Positions 17,314-26,429 of a stretch of DNA of 64,000 bases are shown piece by piece. Each line of letters starts with the position of its first letter. The first letter of the stretch is position 1. The translations under genes were made by a program, and so were the position numbers. Below the pieces are notes generated by a model. The model saw only the letters and a program-made list of their open reading frames with translations, ran no database searches and was not told the origin of the DNA. Origin of the DNA: Haoranjiania flava (GTDB lineage Bacteria > Bacteroidota > Bacteroidia > Chitinophagales > Chitinophagaceae). The DNA is taken from positions 184,032 to 248,031 of the forward strand of contig NZ_JAOTPL010000004.1 in assembly GCF_025631005.1 (NCBI RefSeq), given 5' to 3'.

Positions 17314-18792
17314 TTACCCCACACTTCCTTCCAATGTAAGGCTGAGCAGTTTTTGAGCTTCTACAGCAAATTCCATGGGCAGTTGGTTGAGTACTTCCTT
17401 GGCATAGCCGTTTACAATCAGTGCTACTGCCTGTTCGGTATCTATGCCTCGCTGGTTTAGATAAAAGATCTGGTCTTCGCCTATTTTAGAAGTAGTAGCC
17501 TCGTGCTCTACCATTGCTGTATTGTTCTTACTTTCTATGTACGGGAATGTATGTGCACCGCATCTGTCGCCTATAAGCAAAGAATCACACTGTGTGAAGT
17601 TTCTTGCAAATGCAGCGTTTCTGCCCATAGCCACCAGCCCGCGGTAGGAATTTTGCCCTTCACCGGCGGAAATGCCTTTTGATATGATCCTGCTTTTTGT
17701 GTTTTTACCCAGGTGGATCATTTTGGTACCTGTATCAGCTATCTGGTAGTTTTTTGTAACGGCCACCGAGTAAAATTCGCCAACAGAATTATCGCCCTGC
17801 AATATCACGCTCGGGTATTTCCAGGTAATGGAAGAGCCTGTCTCTACCTGCGTCCAGGAAATTTTAGCATTGGCGCCGCGGCAGGCACCGCGTTTGGTAA
17901 CAAAATTATAAATGCCGCCTTTGCCCTCTTTATCTCCCGGATACCAGTTCTGCACCGTTGAATACTTGATCTCTGCATTTTCCATGGCTATCAATTCTAC
18001 TACGGCTGCGTGCAATTGGTTTTCATCGCGTTGAGGCGCTGTGCAGCCTTCCAGGTAGCTTACATAACTGCCTTCATCTGCAATGATAAGTGTTCTTTCA
18101 AACTGCCCGGTATTCATGGTGTTGATGCGGAAGTAAGTTGAAAGCTCCATCGGGCAGCGCACGCCTTTGGGAATGTAAACAAATGATCCGTCTGTAAACA
18201 CAGCCGAGTTCAATGCAGCAAAAATATTGTCGGTTTGCGGAACCACAGAACTCAGGTATTTTTGTACCAGTTCAGGATGGTTTCTGATAGCTTCGCTGAT
18301 AGGGCAGAAAATAATGCCATGCTTTTTCAGCTCTTCCTGGTAAGTTGTTTTTACAGATACACTGTCAAATACAGCGTCAACAGCTACTTTGGGACGATCT
18401 TCTTCAGATTCTTTCACGCCTGCCAGTATTTTCCTTTCATTTAAGGGAATGCCCAGTTTTTCAAATGTCTCCAGCAACTCAGGGTCTACTTCGTCAAGGC
18501 TGTCATATTTTGCTTTGCTTTTGGGCGCTGCATAATAAGAGATTTCCTGGAAGTCAATTTCCGGCATTTTAAAGTTTTGCCACTGCGGCATTTTGGCTTT
18601 TTTAAAAGCTTCATAAGCTTTCAGCCTCCATTGCAGCATCCATTCCGGTTCTCCTTTTTTTTCAGAAAGAAACCGTATCACATCTTCATTCAGCCCCGGC
18701 GGGAATACATCCATTTCAATACTGGTGGTAAACCCGAATTCATATTCCTTATTCGCAATTTCTTCTAATAATATATCGTCTTTCTCTGCCAC
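17314..18792 (-). CDS. sufB: Fe-S cluster assembly protein SufB
   Basis: SufB is the cluster-building core of the SufBC2D complex. The 492-residue length is normal. Hallmarks are KGVRCPMELSTYFRIN, the beta-helix with ILQGDNSVGEFYSVA, SKGISAGEGQNSYRGLV, CDSLLIGDRCGAHTFPYIE with the conserved Cys, and EATTSKIGEDQIFYLNQRGI near the C-terminus. It is the second gene of the operon, 58 nt after the A-type scaffold gene. The antitoxin-toxin pair lies between it and sufC. Confidence 0.97.
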   Translation of the reverse strand: MAEKDDILLEEIANKEYEFGFTTSIEMDVFPPGLNEDVIRFLSEKKGEPEWMLQWRLKAYEAFKKAKMPQWQNFKMPEIDFQEISYYAAPKSKAKYDSLDEVDPELLETFEKLGIPLNERKILAGVKESEEDRPKVAVDAVFDSVSVKTTYQEELKKHGIIFCPISEAIRNHPELVQKYLSSVVPQTDNIFAALNSAVFTDGSFVYIPKGVRCPMELSTYFRINTMNTGQFERTLIIADEGSYVSYLEGCTAPQRDENQLHAAVVELIAMENAEIKYSTVQNWYPGDKEGKGGIYNFVTKRGACRGANAKISWTQVETGSSITWKYPSVILQGDNSVGEFYSVAVTKNYQIADTGTKMIHLGKNTKSRIISKGISAGEGQNSYRGLVAMGRNAAFARNFTQCDSLLIGDRCGAHTFPYIESKNNTAMVEHEATTSKIGEDQIFYLNQRGIDTEQAVALIVNGYAKEVLNQLPMEFAVEAQKLLSLTLEGSVG

Positions 18793-18850
18793 GTCAGTTA
18801 GTTATAAATTTTTGGTTATAAATAAGGTACAGCAACTACTTTCATTTTTA

Positions 18851-19177
18851 CTATACCGCAAAGCTCTCACCGCAACTGCATGTGCGTGTAGCGTTTGGAT
18901 TATTAAAAAACAGTCCTTTGCCATTCAGCCCGCCCGAATAGTCCAGTTCAGTTCCGAACAGGTAAAGCAGGCTTTTTTTATCTACAACAACCTTTATTCC
19001 TTTGTCTTCATAAACCTGGTCGTCCGGTTGTTGTTCGGTATCAAAGTCAAGCCGGTATTCAAGGCCGGAACAGCCCCCACCTTTTACGCCAACACGTACA
19101 AAAGCGTTATTGCCCAGGTTCTTCTCCGCCATTAAGCTTGTAATGTAAGATTTTGCAGTATCAGAAACAGTTATCAT
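18851..19177 (-). CDS. sufA: A-type Fe-S carrier protein (SufA/IscA/HesB family)
   Basis: The 108-residue protein has the three ligand cysteines of the A-type carriers: one in GGCSGLEYRLDF (about residue 36) and two in RTCSCGESFAV at the C-terminus. The family passes [2Fe-2S] or [4Fe-4S] clusters to apoproteins. Its place as first gene of the suf operon points to SufA, though ErpA/IscA relatives look alike. The usual CGC-type triplet is present as CSCGES. Confidence 0.93.
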   Translation of the reverse strand: MITVSDTAKSYITSLMAEKNLGNNAFVRVGVKGGGCSGLEYRLDFDTEQQPDDQVYEDKGIKVVVDKKSLLYLFGTELDYSGGLNGKGLFFNNPNATRTCSCGESFAV

Positions 19178-19221
19178 ATCCTTTTGGTTTTGCTATGCCT
19201 GACTGGCAGGCACCGTCGGCG

Positions 19222-19229
19222 CAAATCTA
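19222..19229 (-). promoter_or_regulatory. Candidate -7 element of the suf operon
   Basis: On the minus strand TAGATTTG matches TAnnTTTG and lies about 45 bp before the first suf start codon. The -33 region is not clear-cut. No IscR-like operator was recognised. Confidence 0.35.
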
Positions 19230-19555
19230 CAAATACTAAATCACTTAACTAAGTATATACCGATTAAAATTGTCAGAATTATGTATATTTATTATCTATA
19301 GCGGATTTGATATTGCTTATACTGGAATTGCCAACTACAAATTACAGATTAAATACAGATTAAACATTACAGAAAAGACATCATCCACTGCATATATTAT
19401 ATATTAAATTTCACTTCTTACCCTCACTTCTCACCATTTACCAGTAACTATTCACCATTCATAAATCACCATTCACCAAATCCTTTTTGGCATAAAAATT
19501 GGCTGTAATTGTCTGTTTAATAATCTGACTATTTACACAATTTAAATTTTTTGCG
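19230..19555. other. Intergenic region with ACCATTCACC-type repeats
   Basis: The divergent gap between the suf operon and the zinc peptidase holds a degenerate run of TCACCATTCAC-like words from about 19,415 to 19,480 (CACTTCTCACCATTTACC, CTATTCACCATTCATAAATC, ACCATTCACC). The reverse complement of these words (GGTGAATGGTAAAT) recurs just after the peptidase gene at about 20,455-20,475, so the gene is bracketed by inverted versions of the same repeat. Confidence 0.5.
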
Positions 19556-20413
19556 ATGAAATGGTTGAATCCTAATAACAGCGACAGAAATATAGAGGAC
19601 AAGCGTGGTAGCGGCGGTGGGAGAGGCCTTGCATTCGGAGGAATAGGCACCATTATAGCGGTGATCATAGCGCTCTTGTTGGGACAAAACCCGTTTTCTT
19701 TCATCAATTCTGTAGAACAGATGGCCCCTCAACAGGAGACTGCACCTACCGGTCCACGCCCGGATGATGCACTTGCACAACACGCTAAATATACCTTCAA
19801 TAGCTGTAATGACATATGGGCAAATGTTTTTACCCAGCAGCTAAACAAGCAATACCAAAACCCGACTTTAAAAATGTTTACCGGAAGCACGCGAAGTGGT
19901 TGTGGAGGCGCATCTTCAGCGATGGGCCCTTTTTATTGCCCGGCTGATGGGAAAGTGTATTTAGATCTTACCTTTTTTAATGAACTGGCACAAAGGTTCA
20001 ATGCAAAGGGAGATCTGGCGCAATCTTATGTGGTAGCGCACGAAGTGGGGCATCACGTGCAAAATTTACTCGGCATTACCCAACAAATGGAGGCGGCCAG
20101 GGGCAGGCTTAGCCAGGCGGAATACAACCAGCTTTCAGTGAAATTAGAATTACAGGCAGATTTTCTTGCAGGCTTGTGGACACACTACGCGGAAAAGAAC
20201 GGTACTATTGGACTGGAGCCGGGAGATATTGAATCTGCTTTGCAGGCAGCCAATGCGATCGGCGATGATAATATTCAAAAGCAAACACAGGGTTATGTAG
20301 TTCCAGAATCCTTTACCCATGGCAGTTCGGCGGAAAGAGTATATTGGTTTAAAAAAGGATACACCTCCGGCGACCTCAGCCAGGGCGATACATTTAATTC
20401 GAGCTTAAATTGA
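19556..20413 (+). CDS. Neutral zinc metallopeptidase (YpfJ family)
   Basis: The 285-residue protein matches the YpfJ/PF04228 family: a basic N-terminus, one membrane span (about residues 25-48, GGIGTIIAVIIALLLG), and a C-terminal domain with the zinc motif HEVGHH at about residues 162-167 and the third-ligand region LELQADFLAGLW. Conserved cysteines in FNSCNDIW and RSGCGGASSAMGPFYCP are present. It is probably anchored in the inner membrane with the catalytic domain outside; substrate is unknown. It is transcribed alone. Confidence 0.92.
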   Translation: MKWLNPNNSDRNIEDKRGSGGGRGLAFGGIGTIIAVIIALLLGQNPFSFINSVEQMAPQQETAPTGPRPDDALAQHAKYTFNSCNDIWANVFTQQLNKQYQNPTLKMFTGSTRSGCGGASSAMGPFYCPADGKVYLDLTFFNELAQRFNAKGDLAQSYVVAHEVGHHVQNLLGITQQMEAARGRLSQAEYNQLSVKLELQADFLAGLWTHYAEKNGTIGLEPGDIESALQAANAIGDDNIQKQTQGYVVPESFTHGSSAERVYWFKKGYTSGDLSQGDTFNSSLN

Positions 20414-20429
20414 TGTGGCAGGGTGAGAT

Positions 20430-20555
20430 GTAATGTTAAAAAAAAATGTGAGAGGTAAGAGGTGAATGGTAAATAGTTTTCTTTCCACTTTCCATTCTCC
20501 TGTTTCCATTATCAATTTTCCATTATCAATTGCCCATTATCAATTGCCCATTTTC
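20430..20555. repeat. Degenerate CCATTATCAATT repeats
   Basis: After a GTGAATGGTAAAT stretch, the words TTCCATTATCAATTTTCC, ATTATCAATTGCCC and ATTATCAATTGCCCATT follow one another, three to four units of about 17 bp. The last unit overlaps the end of the AsmA-like coding region. The same words occur inverted at 930-965. Confidence 0.6.
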
Positions 20556-23500
20556 TTCACTCTCCTGAAATATCTTTTTTCCTGGCGCTTAGCACCAGGA
20601 AGTCCAACGCTTGATTTCAGACCGCTTACTGCTGTTTTTATGTAAAAATTAATGGCGCTTTTCTCCTTATCTCTTTCAAAGAATACAGGCGCAACTTTGC
20701 CATTATTATTTTTTCGCACGATCAACAGGTTGGCCAGCCAGCTTACGACTTTATTAAAAAAGTTTTGGTTGGGCAGGTCTTTCTTGTTGAGCAACTGCAG
20801 TTTTAAACCGTTGTAATACATCTGCATTTGTCCTTTTGAATAATATTCATTGCCTGTAGCTGTCATGGTAAGGCTATCAAGGTAGCCGCTTGCAGCTTTG
20901 GCGCCTATAAAAGGAATCAATATGCGGTTGAAAGCATCCAGTGGTACAGATCCACCCCTGGCATTTAAAACAAAAGCGTTCAGAGAATCGTAATAGGATT
21001 CGCGAATGCGGGCATAAACCGGTAAATCTCCCAAAACTTTCATAGAAGCGGTAATCCATAAGGAATCCTGTGGTTGTATGTTATGATTTTTGATGTTTTC
21101 AATAGCGGCATTTAAATCTGTTACAGGGATTTTTGCGAGCGCCAGTGTTTTATTGCTGAGCTCTTCATGCAGAATATTCATATTCTTCAGGTCAAGCCTG
21201 CCAATATCCAGCTTTGAAGAAATATTTTTAATCATTGCCGTAGGTAAGGGTTTATATTTTTTTACCGTATCCGGTTGGGTCTTATCCTTGAACGTATACA
21301 TAAAAAGGTCGTTAGCTTCAATCCTGCCAATGCTCAAAATACTGTCACTGCCATATTTTTCCAGGTTAAAAGGTCCGCCTGTGATCAATCCTGATCTTAA
21401 AGTAAGGTAACCGGCATTGAATTTCTTTGCGATCTTATAATCTTCCAGGCTTTGGCGCGGCTCCAGATAAAAAGAATCTGTTTTAAAAAATCCTTTATTG
21501 AAGCTTAGGTTATACCAGTACATGTTGTTGCGTTCAGATACTAAGCTACCGTCAGTACCGGTGATATGCAGGTTGTCACTGTTTTTAATAATGTCTGCTA
21601 CCTTTGGAAATTTGGAGTTGAGTGATATATTCCTCACATCACCGTTGTCCATGCGGAGGATAGCATTGTTTTTGCCAAGGCTGTCAAACATTAATTTGTC
21701 AATGGAAAGAATGTTGGCTGTGGTTTTCCATTCTGCCTTGCCGCTATCATTTTTTTGCAGCAGGAAATCTTTGAACAGCAAATTGAGCTTGTTGTCGTTT
21801 GTAGCAATGCGCTTGTTTTTAGCATTGATATAATCAAAGTTGGTCAGGTAAATTTTTACTTCGTCTGCGCTTACAGGTGCCTGTGCAGTTGATTTGAGGC
21901 CGTGCACATGTATATAACTGTTTGCCTTTACGCCGTTCCATTCAACCCTCGAAGGCAAAGCATCTGCATTGGTAAAAGTGAGTAATATGTCAGGGCGTTC
22001 CAGCTTTGCTTCACCGATACTGATCTCCGGCTGCTTTTTCCCGCCGGCATTTTTATTGTCTTTTTTTCCTATACGTGCTTTGATAACCGGGTCGTGCACC
22101 ACCAGGCTGTTTACGAAAATATTTCCATTGACGATCTGCGTAATATTTGGAATAATGGTAACCTGTGGTATTGATGCCGCAATTGAATCTATCGCATCTA
22201 TTTTGTGGTAGCTGATGTTGCTGAGAATGCTGTTGTGATTGTCAGATATGCTGAGATTCTTAATAGTCAAGGTTTGCACCGGATCAGTTAAGAGGAAATC
22301 TCTTCCGGACACATTAAGACCGTAAATCTCCGGTCTGCCCGTTTTCTGCAGGATTTTATCAACACGGATGCTGCTCAGGTAAGCGCTTATTTTTTTATCA
22401 TTGTTGATAGATCTTATCTGTGTATTGCTGCCGCGAATAGCCGAAAATACAAGCCCTGTGGCGGTTTGCCGGGTTTGTTTTTTATTGTTTTTTTGTTTTG
22501 CATTTATTGCAATTGTTGCATTGTTCCATCGCAGTCCGTTCATAACAACATTGCTGCTGCCGCTGTCCAGCACAATTGAATAAATCTTTATACCATTGGC
22601 CCGGGCGCTAACTCCTCTGCTTCTTAGCAATAAGCTGGCTGCACTGATGCCTGCCTTATCATCTGAGAGCCGTAAATTATCGAGCCTGATGTTTGCTGTG
22701 CCGCTTGAAAACTGTGCCCTTCTTGTGTAAAGGTTTTTTACAGCATGCTGAATATTCTTTATTTTCCTGGAGGCTGTGAGTTCATTTGCGCGTAAAAAGA
22801 GGTCAGTGTTTTGCAGATGCAGGCGGGCGCCTTTATCCATAAGGATCTTAATGTCTCCGTTTATGATCTCCAGGTTGCTGAGCTTCATGGCATTGCCCAC
22901 GCTATTCAATGTTTGAAATATATTTTTTTGTTTTTTTTGTTTTGAAGGCAATGCTGTAAAAGTAATACGCGGGTTGTAAAACCTTGCACTTTCAGCAGCT
23001 ATATAGTTATCGTACAACAAAGATTCCCAGGAGAAGCCGCGCAATGCAAAACGAGGCATTTCCAGGCTTTTTATGCGCTTGCCGTCTTTAAATTCCTCAA
23101 ACGCAAATTTGTTTAAGTTCACCTCATTATCATTGAACAATAATGTATCAAACGCAAATGAGTACCTGCCGTTCTGCAAAAGCGTTTTATAGTTAAACAG
23201 GCTCATTACAAACTTATTGATTGTAACCGGCCGTTGTTGATTCTGGCGTACTGCGAGGCCCTGTATCTCAATATTGTTGTTTTTAGAAGCAAACAGGTTG
23301 CTCTTACCTTGTGTATAAGTGGTAATGTTAAGGCCTGCATTCTGCACAATCACATAGTTAAGCATAATGTCGCCCATGAGTTGCTGCAAAACCTCGTCGA
23401 GTTTTTTTACATCTTTCCTGCTGCTTACCGTTTTATCTTTTTTAGTATTATCTATATCAAGAAACACAGAAGGGTTTTTACAGAAAACAGAATCAGCTTT

Positions 23501-24418
23501 GATCAGTTCTGACTTATACAGGGCATCAAAATCAATGTTGGTTAATTTTAACTGATCAAAGAAAATATTGAATGCGGTTTTGGAGCTATCACCTTTGATG
23601 GCTCTTATGGTACAACTGTCGAATTCTACACGCCGGTCGCGCAGGGTAACCCTGAAATTCTTAAAGCTTAAAAAGTGCGTATTGCCGGGGAAGATCATGT
23701 CCTGGTCGGAAGTCTGCAATGATATCTCATCGGTAAAAGTAATGCGCTGATTCATGCCGCGTGTTGTTGCGCTGTCTACCTGCAGATTGTCGAGCAGAAT
23801 GTTGATTTTATTTACATTAAAAGGGATTTCCTTGGGCTTGGTTTTATCAATGAGTGAAAAGCTGCCGTCATCTAAAATAAAACGGCTGATATGCAACACG
23901 TTGATTGCTTTGTTCACAGACTGCGAAATACGCCCGATCTCTTTGGCCACCGAGAAGTCTCCGCTACGCGCTGTGTCTTTATGGGTATATGCCTGTGGCG
24001 CTTCATGAAGTTTGGTTACTATAACTGCAGGCTGGTAAATATGTATGGAATCGATCAGTATTCTTTTAAAAAGCAGTGGAAGGAAGCCGGTAGCTTTAAT
24101 ATTTATGGCAGGCGCACTAAAAAGATAAGACATGTTGGTAGCAGAATCGTTATTAGTGTATAAAGCTGCCTTCTCCAACTTTATCTGGTTGGTAATCCAG
24201 TTGAAGTGAAACTTCTCAACCTTAAGTTTTATTTTGCCGCCAGACTGGCTTTCCACAATACTCTCCAAAGTATTTTCTGCATGCTCTATAAACCAGAAAT
24301 TGAACCCGATTAAGAATGTGGCAGCCAGTCCCAGTATGATCATGAGTACACGAAAGCGTATACGCCTGAATCTCAGTCTTTTAAATTTTAGTTCTCTTAA
24401 GTTGATCTTTTGTTTCAA
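20540..24418 (-). CDS. Large AsmA/TamB-like inner-membrane-anchored protein
   Basis: The 1292-residue protein begins with a basic stretch (FKRLRFRRIRFRV) and a single membrane span (about residues 25-47), followed by a very long repetitive beta-rich domain. This layout, with the early sequence IEHAENTLESIVESQSGGKI and repeated strands of the type LDNLRLSDD, matches AsmA-like proteins (AsmA, TamB, YhdP) that form lipid-transporting bridges across the periplasm. No DUF490 end could be recognised, so it is not clearly TamB. Function is inferred. It is a single gene, ending inside the CCATTATCAATT repeat. Confidence 0.65.
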   Translation of the reverse strand: MKQKINLRELKFKRLRFRRIRFRVLMIILGLAATFLIGFNFWFIEHAENTLESIVESQSGGKIKLKVEKFHFNWITNQIKLEKAALYTNNDSATNMSYLFSAPAINIKATGFLPLLFKRILIDSIHIYQPAVIVTKLHEAPQAYTHKDTARSGDFSVAKEIGRISQSVNKAINVLHISRFILDDGSFSLIDKTKPKEIPFNVNKINILLDNLQVDSATTRGMNQRITFTDEISLQTSDQDMIFPGNTHFLSFKNFRVTLRDRRVEFDSCTIRAIKGDSSKTAFNIFFDQLKLTNIDFDALYKSELIKADSVFCKNPSVFLDIDNTKKDKTVSSRKDVKKLDEVLQQLMGDIMLNYVIVQNAGLNITTYTQGKSNLFASKNNNIEIQGLAVRQNQQRPVTINKFVMSLFNYKTLLQNGRYSFAFDTLLFNDNEVNLNKFAFEEFKDGKRIKSLEMPRFALRGFSWESLLYDNYIAAESARFYNPRITFTALPSKQKKQKNIFQTLNSVGNAMKLSNLEIINGDIKILMDKGARLHLQNTDLFLRANELTASRKIKNIQHAVKNLYTRRAQFSSGTANIRLDNLRLSDDKAGISAASLLLRSRGVSARANGIKIYSIVLDSGSSNVVMNGLRWNNATIAINAKQKNNKKQTRQTATGLVFSAIRGSNTQIRSINNDKKISAYLSSIRVDKILQKTGRPEIYGLNVSGRDFLLTDPVQTLTIKNLSISDNHNSILSNISYHKIDAIDSIAASIPQVTIIPNITQIVNGNIFVNSLVVHDPVIKARIGKKDNKNAGGKKQPEISIGEAKLERPDILLTFTNADALPSRVEWNGVKANSYIHVHGLKSTAQAPVSADEVKIYLTNFDYINAKNKRIATNDNKLNLLFKDFLLQKNDSGKAEWKTTANILSIDKLMFDSLGKNNAILRMDNGDVRNISLNSKFPKVADIIKNSDNLHITGTDGSLVSERNNMYWYNLSFNKGFFKTDSFYLEPRQSLEDYKIAKKFNAGYLTLRSGLITGGPFNLEKYGSDSILSIGRIEANDLFMYTFKDKTQPDTVKKYKPLPTAMIKNISSKLDIGRLDLKNMNILHEELSNKTLALAKIPVTDLNAAIENIKNHNIQPQDSLWITASMKVLGDLPVYARIRESYYDSLNAFVLNARGGSVPLDAFNRILIPFIGAKAASGYLDSLTMTATGNEYYSKGQMQMYYNGLKLQLLNKKDLPNQNFFNKVVSWLANLLIVRKNNNGKVAPVFFERDKEKSAINFYIKTAVSGLKSSVGLPGAKRQEKRYFRRVKKMGN

Positions 24419-24509
24419 TGAAAACTAAAGTGTTTATATGAAGTTAGTATAAAATCAAATGCGTAATAAATTTATTTTATTATGCCTTGTAATTCATGCA
24501 ATCGTGATG

Positions 24510-25637
24510 TTATTTATCAATTCTCAATAACCGCTTTGTCAGGAATTTGCGTACCGGTTCGTCATACAGTTTCAAGGATAGCCAGGCCAGCAGTATGGAA
24601 CCTGCCACAAATGCTATGGCTCCCGGCAGTGATTGCTGAAACGAAAGATTTCCGTTCTTAACCCATGCATAATACAAATAAAGAAAAGGATAATGCACCA
24701 TGTACAAGGGGTAAGAAATATCACCCAGGAATTTACACAAGCGTGCGGTCCCTTTGCCGGTAGTTCTGCCTGAAGCGCCCACAAACACAAGTACAGGGAA
24801 AACAATGATAACGCAAATCGATTCATATACACCGTTTATCCAAAGCTTATCGCCACCAATACGCGGCAATGAAAGCAATGCTATTATAACCAGTGTACAA
24901 ATCCAGAATGCTCCTTTTATGTAAGTTGGTTTAAATATTCTCGACAGCAGCAGCCCCGCAGAGAAAGAAAAGAGCAGCCGCAGCAAGCCGCCAAAAAAAC
25001 CGCTGTCCATCAATGTCCATCCAACGCCGATGGAACCCAATGGCCCGAAAACCGCAAAGCCGGCCAATCCGAGGGCTGCCAGAAACACAAGTACGGCCAG
25101 TGCATTCGTTGTTAGCCGCCTGATTAAAACAGCGTACAAAATATTGCCGATGTATTCGAAGAACAATGACCAGCTCGGGCCATTCAACGGGAACATTTCA
25201 CCAATGCCCCTTATCTCGGTGCCGGGCGTCATCGGGATAAGAAAAGCGCTTAATAAAGTGGCCAGCAACAATGAAATTACAGGGACTGCAGAAACGTTCC
25301 ATGGCGCGTAATCCTGGAAATAAAACATTATCGCGCCGATGACTGCTCCCAATATAACCATCGGATGCAGGCGGATAACCCTGCGCTTAAGAAAATCCTT
25401 TACCGACATTTTATCCCAGCGGTCGTCATAAGCATAGCCGATCACAAAGCCGGAGAGTATAAAGAAAAAATCTACCGCCAGGTAGCCGTGGTTTACAACC
25501 TGGTCAAGCTGGCTTGTAGCAAACGCCTCAAAAGCATGATATACCAGCACTACTATTGCTGCCACCCCGCGCAAGCCGTTGAGAATGATGTAGTGTGGTT
25601 TTGAATCTTTAAACGCTGCAGATGAAATTTCAGACAT
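24510..25637 (-). CDS. Acyltransferase family 3 (OafA/YrhL-like) membrane protein
   Basis: The 375-residue polytopic protein has about ten membrane spans and the acyltransferase-3 signatures: NGLRGVAAIVVLVYHAFEAF with the catalytic-type His, and FFFILSGFVIGYAYDDRW. The family moves acetyl or other acyl groups across the inner membrane onto sugars of surface polysaccharides or antibiotics. No polysaccharide genes adjoin it, so the acceptor cannot be named. It is transcribed alone. Confidence 0.9.
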   Translation of the reverse strand: MSEISSAAFKDSKPHYIILNGLRGVAAIVVLVYHAFEAFATSQLDQVVNHGYLAVDFFFILSGFVIGYAYDDRWDKMSVKDFLKRRVIRLHPMVILGAVIGAIMFYFQDYAPWNVSAVPVISLLLATLLSAFLIPMTPGTEIRGIGEMFPLNGPSWSLFFEYIGNILYAVLIRRLTTNALAVLVFLAALGLAGFAVFGPLGSIGVGWTLMDSGFFGGLLRLLFSFSAGLLLSRIFKPTYIKGAFWICTLVIIALLSLPRIGGDKLWINGVYESICVIIVFPVLVFVGASGRTTGKGTARLCKFLGDISYPLYMVHYPFLYLYYAWVKNGNLSFQQSLPGAIAFVAGSILLAWLSLKLYDEPVRKFLTKRLLRIDK

Positions 25638-25785
25638 AAAGTTTTATTCTTCTTTTAATGTACATGCATTTTCTAAAAAATGCAGGAATTTTTGAGCGAT
25701 AAATATATACATTCTTGTTGATAACTCAGTGAATCACAATGGTTAATCATTTATATCCGTATTAAAATATTGTACTGCTATACTC

Positions 25786-25816
25786 AAAAAAAGCTGCCTC
25801 CAAGTGGAGACAGCCC
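25786..25816 (-). terminator. Intrinsic terminator after the DUF1232 gene
   Basis: On the minus strand GCTGTCTCCACTTGGAGGCAGC forms a nine-pair stem with one mismatch and is followed by T7. It lies 24 bp beyond the stop at 25,840. Confidence 0.8.
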
Positions 25817-25839
25817 TGAAACGTAATTACCTAAGATCT

Positions 25840-26157
25840 TTATTTTTTAATTTTTGAATCAATGATCACAATGTCTGCGGTGGCATGTTTTTCATTATAT
25901 CTTACAAGTTCTTTTTTTAGCTGTTGAAACATGATAAAAAGCAGTATGCCGTCATCGACCCAGCCTATTACAGGTATAAAATCAGGAAGAATATCCAGCG
26001 GGAAAATTGCATAAGCAATAGCAAGCACAGCAACAGCGTAAGTGTAGAAGGTCATTTTATAATGGCCTTTCCAAACGTCTTTCAGCATTGTGCCAAGGGT
26101 TTTACGGTTCCTGAGCAAATGTGTAGCTTCTTTGATGTGGTTATTGTTTATTTTCAT
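25840..26157 (-). CDS. DUF1232 (YkvA family) membrane protein
   Basis: The 105-residue protein has the DUF1232 signature PLDILPDFIPVIGWVDDGIL around residues 53-72, preceded by a hydrophobic helix (YTYAVAVLAIAYAIF) and a basic N-terminus. Function of the family is unknown. Its start codon (ATG AAA) is preceded at 18 nt by the hairpin GCCGCAAAGCGGC and, further up, by two tandem palindromic repeat units that include copies of the same start context. Confidence 0.85.
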   Translation of the reverse strand: MKINNNHIKEATHLLRNRKTLGTMLKDVWKGHYKMTFYTYAVAVLAIAYAIFPLDILPDFIPVIGWVDDGILLFIMFQQLKKELVRYNEKHATADIVIIDSKIKK

Positions 26158-26175
26158 CTGTATAAATTTTAGTTC

Positions 26176-26188
26176 GCCGCTTTGCGGC
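26176..26188 (-). promoter_or_regulatory. GC hairpin 18 nt upstream of the DUF1232 start codon
   Basis: GCCGCAAAGCGGC (minus strand) forms a 5-bp stem with an AAA loop. The identical 13-mer lies 19 nt before the TonB receptor start (63,816-63,828), and a variant lies 17 nt before bamD (32,905-32,917). It may be a 5'-UTR structure affecting ribosome access. Confidence 0.55.
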
Positions 26189-26201
26189 TGTTTTTAATGG
26201 T

Positions 26202-26265
26202 CACATGGAATAGCCTTTATTCATCCGCGGTTGGTATGCACCTTTGCTTATGGCTATTTCATGTG
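26202..26265 (-). repeat. Palindromic repeat unit A1 (64 bp)
   Basis: In the gene-sense (minus) direction the ends are CACATGAAATAGCC and GGCTATTCCATGTG, complementary except for one base. The left arm reads ATG AAA TAG. The core contains ATACCAACCGCGG. It differs at 3 of 64 positions from unit B1 at 63,842-63,905, 37 kb away. Confidence 0.85.
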
Positions 26266-26292
26266 TATTTAATTTATTTGTTTTTCAGTTGC

Positions 26293-26374
26293 CACATGGA
26301 ATAACCATTTTTTTTAGATTCAATATTCATTCACGGTTGGTATAGATTCCTAATCTTTATGGTTATTTCATGTG
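26293..26374 (-). repeat. Palindromic repeat unit A2 (82 bp)
   Basis: Arms CACATGAAATAACCAT and ATGGTTATTCCATGTG are complementary with one mismatch; the left arm reads ATG AAA TAA on the minus strand. The core has AGATTAGGAATCTATACC and AACCGTGAATGAATA, shared with unit E. Upstream at 26,390-26,401 is another copy of the GC hairpin, truncated by one base, 18 nt before this ATG. Confidence 0.85.
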
Positions 26375-26429
26375 TGTAAATTTTAGTTCGCCGCTTTGCG
26401 GATTTTTTGTTCTTGTTTTTGTGTTGTAA

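Noticed and set aside
26202..26374. Palindromic tandem units as a CRISPR array
   Set aside because: Units are 64-82 bp, are themselves inverted repeats, differ in core sequence, have similar spacers, and no cas gene is present.
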